A stretch of DNA of 11,175 nucleotides from Bacteroidales bacterium UBA1035. GTDB taxonomy: Bacteria; Bacteroidota; Bacteroidia; Bacteroidales; Dysgonomonadaceae. Positions 1-7,369 of the stretch are shown piece by piece (position 1 is the first letter of the stretch; each line of letters starts with the position of its first letter). The DNA is taken from NCBI GenBank assembly GCA_002316835.1, contig DCEG01000020.1, positions 1 to 11,175 of the forward strand. The letters are read 5' to 3'. The position numbers were made by a program, and so were the translations under genes. Under the pieces are notes generated by a model that saw nothing but the letters and a program-made list of their open reading frames with translations, searched no databases and was not told the origin of the DNA.

Positions 1-609
1 GCATTGAACGATGATGAGAAGATAAAAGAATTGGGTTTCGATGAAAATACACTGGTTGCCATGTTTATTCCGAACACATACGAAGTATATTGGGATACGA
101 GTGTGGATAATCTGCTCAGCCGAATGAAAAAAGAATACGAGCGTTTTTGGAACGACGATAGAAAAAGAAAAGCTGAAAATATTGGATTATCTCCTGTTCA
201 GGTTTCTACGCTGGCATCAATTGTGGAAGAAGAAGCTACTTATTCTGACGAATATCCGATTGTGGCGGGACTTTATTTGAACCGGTTGAAAAAAGGAATG
301 CGCCTCGAAGCTGACCCGACTGTAAAGTTTGCCGTGGGCGATTTTTCGTTACGACGTATTTTGTTCCGTCACCTGGAAGTGGAATCACCTTATAACACTT
401 ATAAAAACACAGGATTACCTCCCGGCCCGATAAGAATTCCATCCATCAAAGCCATTGACGGAACACTTTCTCCACAGAGTCACAATTATCTGTTTATGTG
501 CGCCAAAGACGACTTGTCAGGCAGGCATAATTTTGCAATAACTCATGCGGAGCATGCGCGCAACGCGGCGCGATATCAGCAGGCGCTGAACCAGAAAGGG
601 ATCTATTAA
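1..609 (+). CDS. mltG: Endolytic murein transglycosylase MltG (3' part)
   Basis: This is the C-terminal 202 residues of an MltG (YceG-like) protein; the gene enters the window from the left in frame at base 1, so the N-terminal membrane anchor and LysM-like region are missing. MltG is an inner-membrane lytic transglycosylase that cuts nascent peptidoglycan strands and so sets glycan chain length. Visible family signatures, numbered from the first codon, are LASIVEEEA at 71-79 with the presumed catalytic glutamate E76 (equivalent to E218 of E. coli MltG), the NRLKKGMRLEADPTV segment at 94-108, and YNTYKNTGLPPGPI at 131-144. The ending HNFAITHAEHARNAARYQ is also typical. The stop overlaps by 4 bp the stop of the convergent aldo/keto reductase, which leaves no room for a terminator between them. 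Assignment is secure; only the 5' end is absent. Confidence 0.95.
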   Translation, partial: ALNDDEKIKELGFDENTLVAMFIPNTYEVYWDTSVDNLLSRMKKEYERFWNDDRKRKAENIGLSPVQVSTLASIVEEEATYSDEYPIVAGLYLNRLKKGMRLEADPTVKFAVGDFSLRRILFRHLEVESPYNTYKNTGLPPGPIRIPSIKAIDGTLSPQSHNYLFMCAKDDLSGRHNFAITHAEHARNAARYQQALNQKGIY

Positions 610-1436
610 AACCCGATTTCGTCCGGATGAATGCCGGTACGGTAATTTTTATCGAGAGAATTGATTAGCCGCACCTCTTCCGGTGTGAGTTTAAAATCGA
701 AAATATCGAGATTGGCTGCCTGTCGCTCTCTGTTTGACGATTTAGGTATGGCAACTACTCCACGTTCCATATTCCACCTCAACACCACCTGAACTGCTGT
801 TTTCCCATACTTCTCGCCTATTCCCTTCAATATATTCTCTTCGAGAAGCGGAACTTTACTGCTCCCCAACGGACTCCATGCCTCACATACGATGGTGTTA
901 TCGTCGCAAAATTCAACCAAATCATCCAGTACCACGTAAGGGTGCATTTCAACCTGATTTACCGCCGGCAAAACGTTTGCTTCATCCAGAATTTCTTCCA
1001 GGTGATGCTGCAAATGGTTGCTTAATCCGATGGCTTTAGCCTTATCCGATGTGTATATTTTCTCCATCTCACGCCAGGTAGAAACAAGTTTACCTTTCAC
1101 AGGCCAATGCACCAGATAAAGATCGATATAATCAATATCCAGCAGTTGCATACTTCTGTCGAATGCCTGCGGAATTTCATCTTTTAAAATATCGTCACCC
1201 CATAGCTTGGTAGTCACAAAAATATCCTCGCGTGGTATTCCACTTTCGCGAATAGCCTTTCCGATCGGAGCTTCGTTCACATACAAAGCAGCAGTATCGA
1301 TATGCCTGTAACCCAGATCCAGAGCTGTTCTTATGACATCATAAACATCTTTGTCAGTTTTCCCGATTCTATAGGTTCCTAAACCCAACATCGGTATTTC
1401 AATTCCATTATTTAATAAAGCATGTTCCATTCTCAT
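606..1436 (-). CDS. Aldo/keto reductase
   Basis: A 276-residue NAD(P)H-dependent oxidoreductase of the aldo/keto reductase superfamily (single-domain TIM barrel, cytosolic), close to the 2,5-diketo-gluconate reductase/YvgN-like group. The catalytic tetrad is complete: D47 and Y52 in GYRHIDTAALY, K77 in TTKLW, and H110 in LVHWP. The nucleotide-phosphate loop IPKSSNRER (230-238; K232, S233, R238) is present, as is the GLSN segment near 137-140 and a C-terminal RTGIHPDEIGF typical of the group. The physiological substrate cannot be told from sequence. The start codon ATG overlaps the TGA stop of ribF upstream (ATGA), which indicates translational coupling and favours this start over a second Met two codons later. 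The gene is probably co-transcribed with ribF and converges with mltG. Confidence 0.93.
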   Translation of the reverse strand: MRMEHALLNNGIEIPMLGLGTYRIGKTDKDVYDVIRTALDLGYRHIDTAALYVNEAPIGKAIRESGIPREDIFVTTKLWGDDILKDEIPQAFDRSMQLLDIDYIDLYLVHWPVKGKLVSTWREMEKIYTSDKAKAIGLSNHLQHHLEEILDEANVLPAVNQVEMHPYVVLDDLVEFCDDNTIVCEAWSPLGSSKVPLLEENILKGIGEKYGKTAVQVVLRWNMERGVVAIPKSSNRERQAANLDIFDFKLTPEEVRLINSLDKNYRTGIHPDEIGF

Positions 1437-2368
1437 ACGTTTTTCAATCGTCTTTTCACGTTTTCCTTATCCTTGTATATCTGTTCAACAAGCTTTGCCA
1501 TCGTATCAAATCTTTCATCTCCGCGAATGAAGTCGATAAACTCAACGGTCAATGACTCGTTGTATAAATCTCCATCAAAATCAAAGATATTTACTTCAAC
1601 ACTAATTTCAGCACCATTCTGCAATGTCGGACGGGTACCGATATAAAGCATCCCCTGATACTCTTCACCCTTGAAATGAACCAAAACAGCGTAAACTCCC
1701 AGCAAGGGAACCACTTTGTATTTTTCCCATGCCTTCACATTGGCCGTTGGAAAACCAATGGTACGCCCCACCTGATAGCCTTCAACAATTTTACCGGACA
1801 AGGTGTAATTGTAAGTCAACAAGTGATTTGCTTTCTCAATTTCACCTGCCATAAGTAATCTGCGGATCCGTGAAGAACTCACATCTTCTTCGTCTACTCG
1901 CATTTCTGTAGCCAGAATAATGTTCATACCCACGGCTTTGCCATATAATACATATTTTGCAATACCTTCTTCGCGGTTATGCCCGAAACGATGATCATAA
2001 CCTACCAGCATCGTGTGTACGTGTATTTTTTCTTTCAGAATCTGAGTGATAAACTCATTTGCCGTTAACTTCGATAATTCTGTGGTAAAGGGCAGGCTGA
2101 TACAATAATCGATCCCTGTCGTTGCTAATTGCTCCAGCTTCTCATCGTACCCGCATAACAGTTTAGGTTGATAATCGGCCTGAAGAACTTTTCTGGGATG
2201 AACCGGGAAAGTAATAATGCCAGAAGGTAGTCCCAACCGTTTTGCTTCGGCTTTAACCTGGTCTATCAAATGCCGGTGTCCAATGTGAACTCCGTCGAAA
2301 AAGCCAAGTGTAGCCACTACTTCGGACAATCCGGTTATGTTTTTGTATGTTAAATCAATGACTTGCAA
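1433..2368 (-). CDS. ribF: Bifunctional riboflavin kinase/FMN adenylyltransferase RibF
   Basis: A 311-residue cytosolic enzyme that phosphorylates riboflavin to FMN and then adenylylates FMN to FAD. The N-terminal nucleotidyltransferase domain shows GFFDGVHIGH (22-31), the HxGH signature, and VSSSRIRRLL (163-172), the equivalent of the ISSTxIR motif. The C-terminal riboflavin kinase domain has GRTIGFPTANV (201-211) and the LLGVYAV and GTRPTL segments. Length matches the family. The only usable start is TTG: there is no in-frame ATG between the upstream stop and the GFFDGVH motif, and TTG gives an N-terminus of the usual length. The downstream reductase is coupled by a 4-bp overlap. A rho-independent terminator for the upstream minus-strand gene lies about 60 bp before the start, so ribF probably has its own promoter, which I could not see clearly. 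Confidence 0.96.
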   Translation of the reverse strand: MQVIDLTYKNITGLSEVVATLGFFDGVHIGHRHLIDQVKAEAKRLGLPSGIITFPVHPRKVLQADYQPKLLCGYDEKLEQLATTGIDYCISLPFTTELSKLTANEFITQILKEKIHVHTMLVGYDHRFGHNREEGIAKYVLYGKAVGMNIILATEMRVDEEDVSSSRIRRLLMAGEIEKANHLLTYNYTLSGKIVEGYQVGRTIGFPTANVKAWEKYKVVPLLGVYAVLVHFKGEEYQGMLYIGTRPTLQNGAEISVEVNIFDFDGDLYNESLTVEFIDFIRGDERFDTMAKLVEQIYKDKENVKRRLKNV

Positions 2369-2426
2369 AATTTCTTCTTTTGTGAGTAATCTTAACGCTT
2401 GAACTTAGTTTTTGGTTTTTGTCATT

Positions 2427-2462
2427 TAACAAAAGACCCCGAAACAGCAAATTTCGAGGTCT
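2427..2462 (-). terminator. Rho-independent terminator downstream of the serine palmitoyltransferase gene
   Basis: Reading the minus strand, AGACCTCGAAA (2462-2452) pairs with TTTCGGGGTCT (2444-2434) around a 7-nt loop, with a single G-T wobble, and is followed by TTTTGTT. It lies about 20 bp past the stop of the gene at 2483-3676 and ahead of ribF, so it separates the two minus-strand transcripts. Confidence 0.8.
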
Positions 2463-2482
2463 GGTTCAATCCATTTTATGGT

Positions 2483-3676
2483 TCAAATTACATTGAATTT
2501 TTTAAATACTTTCTCTATATGCTCCACAGCATAATCAATCTGTTCGTACGTGTGCGTTGCCATAAGCGAGAATCGGATCAATGTTTCATCGGGTGCAACT
2601 GCAGGTGATACAACAGGATTCAGAAAGATATTATGTTCTTCAAAAAGAAGTTTAGTGATCATAAATGTTTTGTCGTTATCCCTGACGTAAAGCGGGATTA
2701 TAGGCGTAGATGTGGGCCCAACTTCGAATCCCCGGTCTTTGAATTGCTGAATGGTGTAGTACGTGAGTTCCCATAAGTTTTTGATCCTTTCCGGCTCTGA
2801 ACGCAGAATATCCAATGCGGCAGATGCAGCGGCAGTGGCTGCCGGTGTGATGCTTGCGCTGAAAATATACGTACGCGCGTTGTGACGTAAGAAATTAATT
2901 GTGTGATAATCTCCCGCGATGAATCCGCCGATAGAAGCAAGCGATTTGCTGAAAGTGCCCATAATGAGATCCACATTGGGAAGCAATCCAAAATGATCAG
3001 CGGTACCTTTACCATTATATCTTTGTCCCAGGACGCCCAATCCGTGTGCTTCATCCACCATTATGTTGGCATTGTACTTTTTAGCAAGCTTTACAATACC
3101 CGGCAAATCGGCCAGATCACCTTCCATACTAAATACACCATCCACCACTATAAGCTTCACCTTATTCGGATCGCAACGTTTCAGTTGTCTTTCAAGCGAA
3201 ACCATATCGTTGTGACGGAATTTAAATTTGGTGGAGAACGAAACACGCGTTCCTTCAATAATAGATGCATGATTCCTCTCGTCCCAAAGTATGTAGTCTT
3301 CACGGCCGGTAACGGCACCCAAAACACCTTCGTTTACGGTAAATCCCGTGGAAAAAACTATCGCATCATCTTTCCGCAAGAAATTTGCAAGTTTACGCTC
3401 CAGTTCGATATGAATATCCAGCGTTCCATTCAAAAAACGGGAACCGGCCATACCTGTACCGTATTTTTTTGTGGCTTCCACAGCCGCTTCTTTTACTTTC
3501 GGATGATTGGTAAGTCCCAAATATGCGTTAGAGCCAAACATCAGCACTTTCTTACCATTTATGATAACTTCAGTGTCCTGATCGCTCTCGATAACCCTGA
3601 AATACGGATAGATACCTGCCGCTTTAAACTTTTGCGGGGCGTCGTATTTCATCATTTTCTCTTTTAACAGATCCAT
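2483..3676 (-). CDS. spt: Serine palmitoyltransferase / alpha-oxoamine synthase family protein
   Basis: A 397-residue PLP-dependent acyl-CoA transferase of the alpha-oxoamine synthase family. In Bacteroidota the member of this kind condenses L-serine with a fatty acyl-CoA to give 3-ketosphinganine, the first step of sphingolipid synthesis, in the cytosol. Visible signatures are GSNAYLGL (48-55), the cofactor-stacking histidine in RNHASI (H136), VDEAHGLGVLG (207-217; D208 and H211 contact PLP), and GTFSKSLASIGG (240-251) with the Schiff-base lysine K244. The N-terminal extension KEKMMKYDAPQKFKAAGIYPYFR is like that of Bacteroides Spt proteins. Amino acid and acyl specificity cannot be read from motifs, so 2-amino-3-ketobutyrate CoA ligase (kbl) or 8-amino-7-oxononanoate synthase remain possible; no threonine dehydrogenase or biotin genes are nearby. 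A TATCTTTG box lies about 57 bp upstream. Confidence 0.85.
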   Translation of the reverse strand: MDLLKEKMMKYDAPQKFKAAGIYPYFRVIESDQDTEVIINGKKVLMFGSNAYLGLTNHPKVKEAAVEATKKYGTGMAGSRFLNGTLDIHIELERKLANFLRKDDAIVFSTGFTVNEGVLGAVTGREDYILWDERNHASIIEGTRVSFSTKFKFRHNDMVSLERQLKRCDPNKVKLIVVDGVFSMEGDLADLPGIVKLAKKYNANIMVDEAHGLGVLGQRYNGKGTADHFGLLPNVDLIMGTFSKSLASIGGFIAGDYHTINFLRHNARTYIFSASITPAATAAASAALDILRSEPERIKNLWELTYYTIQQFKDRGFEVGPTSTPIIPLYVRDNDKTFMITKLLFEEHNIFLNPVVSPAVAPDETLIRFSLMATHTYEQIDYAVEHIEKVFKKFNVI

Positions 3677-3733
3677 CAGATAAAATTTAAAAATGAGTTT
3701 GATATTTTATCTATTCACAATAAAATCAAGCCA

Positions 3734-3741
3734 CAAAGATA
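3734..3741 (-). promoter_or_regulatory. Bacteroidota-type -7 box for the serine palmitoyltransferase gene
   Basis: On the minus strand the sequence is TATCTTTG, an exact match to the TAnnTTTG -7 element used by the primary sigma factor in Bacteroidota. It lies about 57 bp upstream of the ATG at 3676. No convincing -33 TTTG element is seen at the expected spacing. Confidence 0.6.
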
Positions 3742-3790
3742 CGAATAATTCTTAGAATGTGAATTTGAGAAGAACAAATATCAGCACAAA

Positions 3791-3839
3791 TTAAAGCAGC
3801 TGATAATAAGGTATTTAAAAGCAAATATCTCTGCTTTAA
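3791..3839. promoter_or_regulatory. Inverted repeat upstream of ferritin
   Basis: TTAAAGCAG (3791-3799) and CTGCTTTAA (3831-3839) are perfect 9-bp inverted repeats around a 31-nt spacer, inside which TATTT (3812-3816) and AAATA (3823-3827) can also pair. The structure ends about 105 bp before the ferritin start, in the divergent region shared with the serine palmitoyltransferase gene. It could be an operator or a 5' leader stem; nothing in the sequence names the regulator. Confidence 0.35.
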
Positions 3840-3944
3840 GAATATTTATCGGACAGTGCAAAAAAAACGGGGCGGTATAAACATTTTTAGGAGAAAAGCG
3901 TTTAACAAGATAGAATTAACAAATCATTTAAAAAAACTAACACA

Positions 3945-4466
3945 ATGGTAAGTAAGAAACTAGAAAAAGCTATTAACGAACAAATTAATGCTGAATTTTG
4001 GTCGGCGTATTTGTATTTATCCATGTCGGCTCATTTTGCAAACGAAGGTTTGATGGGATTTGCAAACTGGTTTAATGTACAGTTTCAGGAAGAACAGGAT
4101 CACGCTCAAAAATTCATGAACTATCTGATTGCTAAAGGCAATAAGGTTGAGTTGAAACCAATCGAAAAAGTAGAGACATCGTGGGAATCGCTTCTGAAAG
4201 CATTCGAAGACACATTGGCTCACGAAAAGGTTGTTACCGGACTTATTAATAACCTGGTAGCAATTGCAAGAAGCGAAAACGACTATGCATCCGAAAACAT
4301 GCTGCAATGGTTTGTAAACGAGCAGGTGGAAGAAGAAGAAACCGCACAGGGAATGATCGACAGCTTGAAGCTGATCGGCACTAACGGTTTTGGAATTTAC
4401 ACCATGGACAAAGAACTGTCGCAACGCACTTACACTCCGCTTAGCACCGCCGCAACAGGTGGATAA
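3945..4466 (+). CDS. ftnA: Non-heme ferritin
   Basis: A 173-residue bacterial ferritin (FTN type) that oxidises Fe(II) and stores the mineral in a 24-subunit cytosolic shell. All ferroxidase-centre residues are visible and fall at the same numbers as in E. coli FtnA: E17 (NAEFWSAY), E50 and H53 (EEQDHAQKF), E94 (AHEK), Q127 and E130 (NEQVEEE). The four-helix bundle length is complete, and the C-terminal GIYTMDKELSQR resembles other bacterial ferritins. No heme-ligating Met typical of bacterioferritin was recognised. The gene stands alone: it is divergent from the serine palmitoyltransferase gene, has a 268-bp upstream region with an inverted repeat, and is closed by a strong terminator. Iron or oxidative-stress control is likely from the family but no operator could be identified. 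Confidence 0.97.
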   Translation: MVSKKLEKAINEQINAEFWSAYLYLSMSAHFANEGLMGFANWFNVQFQEEQDHAQKFMNYLIAKGNKVELKPIEKVETSWESLLKAFEDTLAHEKVVTGLINNLVAIARSENDYASENMLQWFVNEQVEEEETAQGMIDSLKLIGTNGFGIYTMDKELSQRTYTPLSTAATGG

Positions 4467-4490
4467 CCATGTTTCGTTGTACACATAATG

Positions 4491-4519
4491 AGGAGCCTTG
4501 ACAAGAAGGCTCCTTTTTG
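4491..4519 (+). terminator. Rho-independent terminator of ferritin
   Basis: AGGAGCCTT (4491-4499) and AAGGCTCCT (4506-4514) form a perfect 9-bp stem with a 6-nt loop, followed directly by TTTTG. It begins 25 bp after the ferritin stop. This is the clearest terminator in the window. Confidence 0.92.
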
Positions 4520-4597
4520 TTTAGTTAAATTTTCGATTATTGAGTTCTCCGAATAAACTTTTTAGTTTTTCTTTCATCAAAGGTTTTGTTCTTTTAT

Positions 4598-4605
4598 TAA
4601 ATTTG
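4598..4605 (+). promoter_or_regulatory. Bacteroidota-type -7 box for the 4627 gene
   Basis: TAAATTTG matches TAnnTTTG and lies 21 bp before the ATG at 4627, after the ferritin terminator. It supports the ATG at 4627 over any more upstream non-ATG start. A -33 element is not obvious. Confidence 0.55.
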
Positions 4606-4626
4606 TATCACTTGAAACAGAAAAAG

Positions 4627-4932
4627 ATGGAAAGTAAATATAAGAAACTTGTCAAATGCTTGGTACTCGATGCCATCGGTATGGCGTCGGCTGCCCTGCC
4701 CATCATTGATGTTGTGTGGGCACCCATCGCGGCATCAATAAGTTACAAAATGTTTGGAGAGAAACGGGGGAAATATACTTCAATTATCACTTTTGTGGAA
4801 GAGATCCTACCGGTAACCGACGTAATTCCGTCATTTACCATTTTTTGGTTTCTATTCGATTTCCTTCAAATCGGTAAAGAGACAAAGGCAACAAGCCAAC
4901 CCATTGACACAGAATTTGTCGAAATTAAATAA
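4627..4932 (+). CDS. Conserved small membrane protein of unknown function
   Basis: A 101-residue protein that I cannot assign to a named family. It has two hydrophobic stretches: about 10-36 (CLVLDAIGMASAALPIIDVV onward to APIAASI) and about 65-84 (VIPSFTIFWFLFDFLQI). They are joined by a basic loop (KMFGEKRGKY), so it is probably a two-helix inner-membrane protein with a charged C-terminal tail. Striking segments are DVVWAPIAA and FVEEILPVTDVIPSFT, with acidic and proline residues at the membrane boundary that are probably functional. The open frame continues upstream to a TTG at 4540, but the -7 box at 4598 and the N-terminus MESKYKK favour the ATG at 4627. Only 17 bp separate it from the following lipoprotein gene, so the two are probably co-transcribed and may work together at the envelope. 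Confidence 0.8.
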   Translation: MESKYKKLVKCLVLDAIGMASAALPIIDVVWAPIAASISYKMFGEKRGKYTSIITFVEEILPVTDVIPSFTIFWFLFDFLQIGKETKATSQPIDTEFVEIK

Positions 4933-4949
4933 ACACCGCTTTAAACCTT

Positions 4950-5858
4950 ATGAATTTACGAAGAATTATAGGCTGTCTGGTTGTTTTTTTCACTCTGGCA
5001 GCCTGTGCTAACACATCGAAAGATGCGAACTCGCTATTGTGGGAAATTTCGGGAAACGGACTTAAAGCTCCATCCTATTTGTTTGGGACTCATCACTTGA
5101 TCCCGTTATCATTTTTAGACAGCATCGCCGGTTTAGAAGGAGCATTTGAAGCTACGGAGCAAACGGTGGGTGAACTGGATATGAGTCAAATGAACGAGAT
5201 GCAAATGAAGATCATGGGTGCTGCCATTATGCCAAACGAATACAACTATCAAACGCTGATAAGCGAAACGGATTTTCAATTGCTCGATAAAACGTTGAAA
5301 GAGAATGTCGGGATCGGGTTGGAACAACTTGGAAGAATGAAGCCGGCCATGTTGAGCAACTTGATTTCCATCACATTGTATCAAAAATATTACCCGGGGG
5401 TATCCGGTGAAAAGAGTATCGATCAGCATTTTCAGGACGAAGCGCTAAAGCGATCACGTGGCGTAAAACCACTCGAAACTGCCGAAGAACAGATTTACAC
5501 ATTGCTTGGTTCACAAACGATAGAACGGCAAGCCGAAATGCTCGCGTGCATGATAAACCATCCCGAAATGCTCAAAGAGCAAATGGATAAACTGCAAACA
5601 GCCTATCTGGCTCAGGATTTGAATGCCCTGAATACATTGTATCAGGAGGAGTTACCCGATGATCCCTGCCCCAGCACACAAGAGGAGAAAGATGTGATAA
5701 ACAAAAACCGCAACACACAATGGCTGAAAGTTCTTCCCGGTATTATGCAGGAAAAATCATCGTTCATTGCTGTAGGATGCCTTCACCTGGTTGGTGAAGA
5801 TGGGTTGATCGAAGGATTGAGAAAAGCGGGATATAAAGTGGAAGCGGTTACACGATAG
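4950..5858 (+). CDS. TraB/GumN-family lipoprotein
   Basis: A 302-residue protein of the TraB/PrgY/GumN family, related to the Tiki-type metalloprotease fold. The first 18 residues form a signal peptide ending in a lipobox (TLAAC, C19), so it is expected to be a lipoprotein on the periplasmic or outer-membrane side. Family hallmarks are LLWEISGNGLKAPSYLFGTHH at the start of the mature protein (GTHH at 46-49), an acidic GELD at 74-77, and a C-terminal FIAVGCLHLVGEDG with H279. The paired GTHH and GxxHxxG motifs are the putative metal ligands. Substrate is unknown; peptidase activity is inferred from the family only. It follows the 101-aa membrane protein by 17 bp. The stop codon TAG lies within a degenerate palindromic repeat (5855-5882) that also contains the stop of the convergent rlmD. 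Confidence 0.9.
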   Translation: MNLRRIIGCLVVFFTLAACANTSKDANSLLWEISGNGLKAPSYLFGTHHLIPLSFLDSIAGLEGAFEATEQTVGELDMSQMNEMQMKIMGAAIMPNEYNYQTLISETDFQLLDKTLKENVGIGLEQLGRMKPAMLSNLISITLYQKYYPGVSGEKSIDQHFQDEALKRSRGVKPLETAEEQIYTLLGSQTIERQAEMLACMINHPEMLKEQMDKLQTAYLAQDLNALNTLYQEELPDDPCPSTQEEKDVINKNRNTQWLKVLPGIMQEKSSFIAVGCLHLVGEDGLIEGLRKAGYKVEAVTR

Positions 5859-5882
5859 AAACGCACGGCCACGCGTCTTTAC
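5855..5882. repeat. Degenerate copy of the 28-bp palindromic element
   Basis: These 28 bp have the same plan as the copies at 10882 and 11088: a GTAC-like end (ATAG), AAACG in place of AGACG, a 10-bp core CACGGCCACG that is now an imperfect palindrome, then CGTCT and TTAC. The gap between the two convergent genes is only 20 bp, so this copy contains the TAG of the TraB-family gene and the TAA of rlmD. Confidence 0.55.
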
Positions 5883-7291
5883 GTCCGTTTTTCCAGCAGC
5901 ACCACATTCTCCACATGATGCGTATGTGGGAACATATCTACCGGTTGTACCCGCACTACCCGGTATTTGCTGTCTAACAAATTCAAATCCCTTGCCTGCG
6001 TTGCCGGATTACAGCTTACATAAACAATACGTTGCGGTTCCGCAAAGAGAATGGCTTCTATAACATCATCGTGCATGCCGGCGCGGGGCGGGTCGGTGAT
6101 GATCACGTCGGGACGGCCGTGTTCGTTGATAAAATCCTGTGTCAGTATCTTCCTCATATCCCCGGCATAAAACAAGGTGTTTTCGATATTGTTGTTGCGC
6201 GAATTCTTTCGGGCATCCTCAATGGCTTCTTCCACAAATTCAATCCCGATAACCTTTTTCGCATCGCGGGCGATAAAATTGGCAATAGTCCCCGTGCCGG
6301 TATATAAGTCATAAACCAACTCATCACCCGACAACCCTGCAAACTCCCGCGCAATTTTATACAAACTGTAAGCCTGCCGGCTATTGGTTTGGTAAAACGA
6401 TTTGGGGCCGATCTTAAATTGCAGCCCCTCCATTTCTTCCACAATATATTCACGCCCTTTCCAACAAATCACTTCCTGATCGGTAATGGTGTCGTTGGCT
6501 TTTTGGTTGATGATATAAAGCAGCGAAGTAATCTCCGGGAATTCATCGGCAACGAAGTTCAAGAGTTTCTCTCTTTTTTCGGCATCATCTTCGTAAAACA
6601 CCACAATCACCATCCATTCTCCAATGGAGGTGTTGCGAACAATGAGCGTACGCATCAACCCCGATTGGTTACGAAGATCAAAAAACGAATAACGGTTTTG
6701 CAGGCAGAACTCCCGGATGGCATTTCTTATTCGGTTCGACAAATCGTTTTGCAACCAGCATTTATTTATATCCAGCACTTTGTCGAACATGCCCGGGATG
6801 TGGAATCCCAGAGCGTTCATTTGAGTAAACTCTTTGTCTGAGCCAATTTCTTTCTCTGTAAGCCATCGTTTATCGGAGAACGTAAACTCCAGTTTATTGC
6901 GGTAAAACGTGGTTTCGGGTGCACCCATGATGGGTGAGATTTCCGGCAATTCTATTTTCCCTATCCGGGTAAGGTTGTCAACTACCTGCTTATGCTTGTA
7001 CCTCAATTGCTCCTCATACGGCAGGATCTGCCATTTGCAACCGCCACAAACTCCAAAGTGTTCACAAAACGCGTCCGTTCGTTTTTCAGAAAACGATTCA
7101 ACCCGCACCGCCCTACCCTCGGCATAATTGCTTTTCTTTTTGGTGAGTTGTATATCCACAACATCCCCCGGAACTACGAAGGGAATAAAAACGGTCATTC
7201 CGTCAACCTTGGCAATTGCTTTGCCTTCGGCAGCGACATCGGTAATAAGTACGTTTTCTAACAGGGGGAGTTGCTTTCTCTTTTTTGCCAT
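5879..7291 (-). CDS. rlmD: 23S rRNA (uracil(1939)-C(5))-methyltransferase RlmD
   Basis: A 470-residue SAM-dependent RNA m5U methyltransferase of the RumA/RlmD/TrmA class acting on 23S rRNA in the cytosol. It has an N-terminal TRAM RNA-binding domain (about 5-66), then a [4Fe-4S] cluster set C76, C82, C85 (CEHFGVCGGCKWQ) with C178 as fourth ligand. The C-terminal methyltransferase domain shows SFYQTN (Q301), DLYTGTGTI (328-336, SAM binding), ITDPPRAGM (398-406), the nucleophile C427 in VSCNPAT, and HHVENV with the proton-abstracting E461. The exact target uridine is inferred; some Bacteroidota carry several paralogues (RlmCD-like), so position specificity is not certain. ATG at 7291 is preceded at about 20 bp by a TATCTTTG box. 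It converges on the TraB-family gene, with both stops inside one palindromic repeat. Confidence 0.93.
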   Translation of the reverse strand: MAKKRKQLPLLENVLITDVAAEGKAIAKVDGMTVFIPFVVPGDVVDIQLTKKKSNYAEGRAVRVESFSEKRTDAFCEHFGVCGGCKWQILPYEEQLRYKHKQVVDNLTRIGKIELPEISPIMGAPETTFYRNKLEFTFSDKRWLTEKEIGSDKEFTQMNALGFHIPGMFDKVLDINKCWLQNDLSNRIRNAIREFCLQNRYSFFDLRNQSGLMRTLIVRNTSIGEWMVIVVFYEDDAEKREKLLNFVADEFPEITSLLYIINQKANDTITDQEVICWKGREYIVEEMEGLQFKIGPKSFYQTNSRQAYSLYKIAREFAGLSGDELVYDLYTGTGTIANFIARDAKKVIGIEFVEEAIEDARKNSRNNNIENTLFYAGDMRKILTQDFINEHGRPDVIITDPPRAGMHDDVIEAILFAEPQRIVYVSCNPATQARDLNLLDSKYRVVRVQPVDMFPHTHHVENVVLLEKRT

Positions 7292-7311
7292 TCAGGAATT
7301 ATTTTGGGGTG

Positions 7312-7319
7312 CAAAGATA
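7312..7319 (-). promoter_or_regulatory. Bacteroidota-type -7 box for rlmD
   Basis: On the minus strand this reads TATCTTTG followed by CA, an exact TAnnTTTG match, 20 bp upstream of the rlmD ATG. A T-rich TTTTTC about 18 bp further upstream could serve as a weak -33 element. It suggests rlmD is transcribed separately from the response regulator that precedes it on the same strand. Confidence 0.6.
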
Positions 7320-7369
7320 ATGTATTTTACGCTCATAGAAAAATGCGCCCTCCCTTGTGGGGTAATCAT

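Noticed and set aside
2903..3667. 254-codon open frame on the plus strand
   Set aside because: It is antisense to the serine palmitoyltransferase-type gene, whose motifs are complete; the antisense product shows no family pattern.
3800..3815. Fur-like box (TGATAATAAGG) upstream of ferritin
   Set aside because: Only the left half resembles the Fur consensus; the right half does not match the inverted arm.
4540..4626. Upstream TTG start for the 101-aa membrane protein
   Set aside because: The extension would contain the -7 box at 4598-4605 and overlaps the region just after the ferritin terminator; the ATG at 4627 is better placed.
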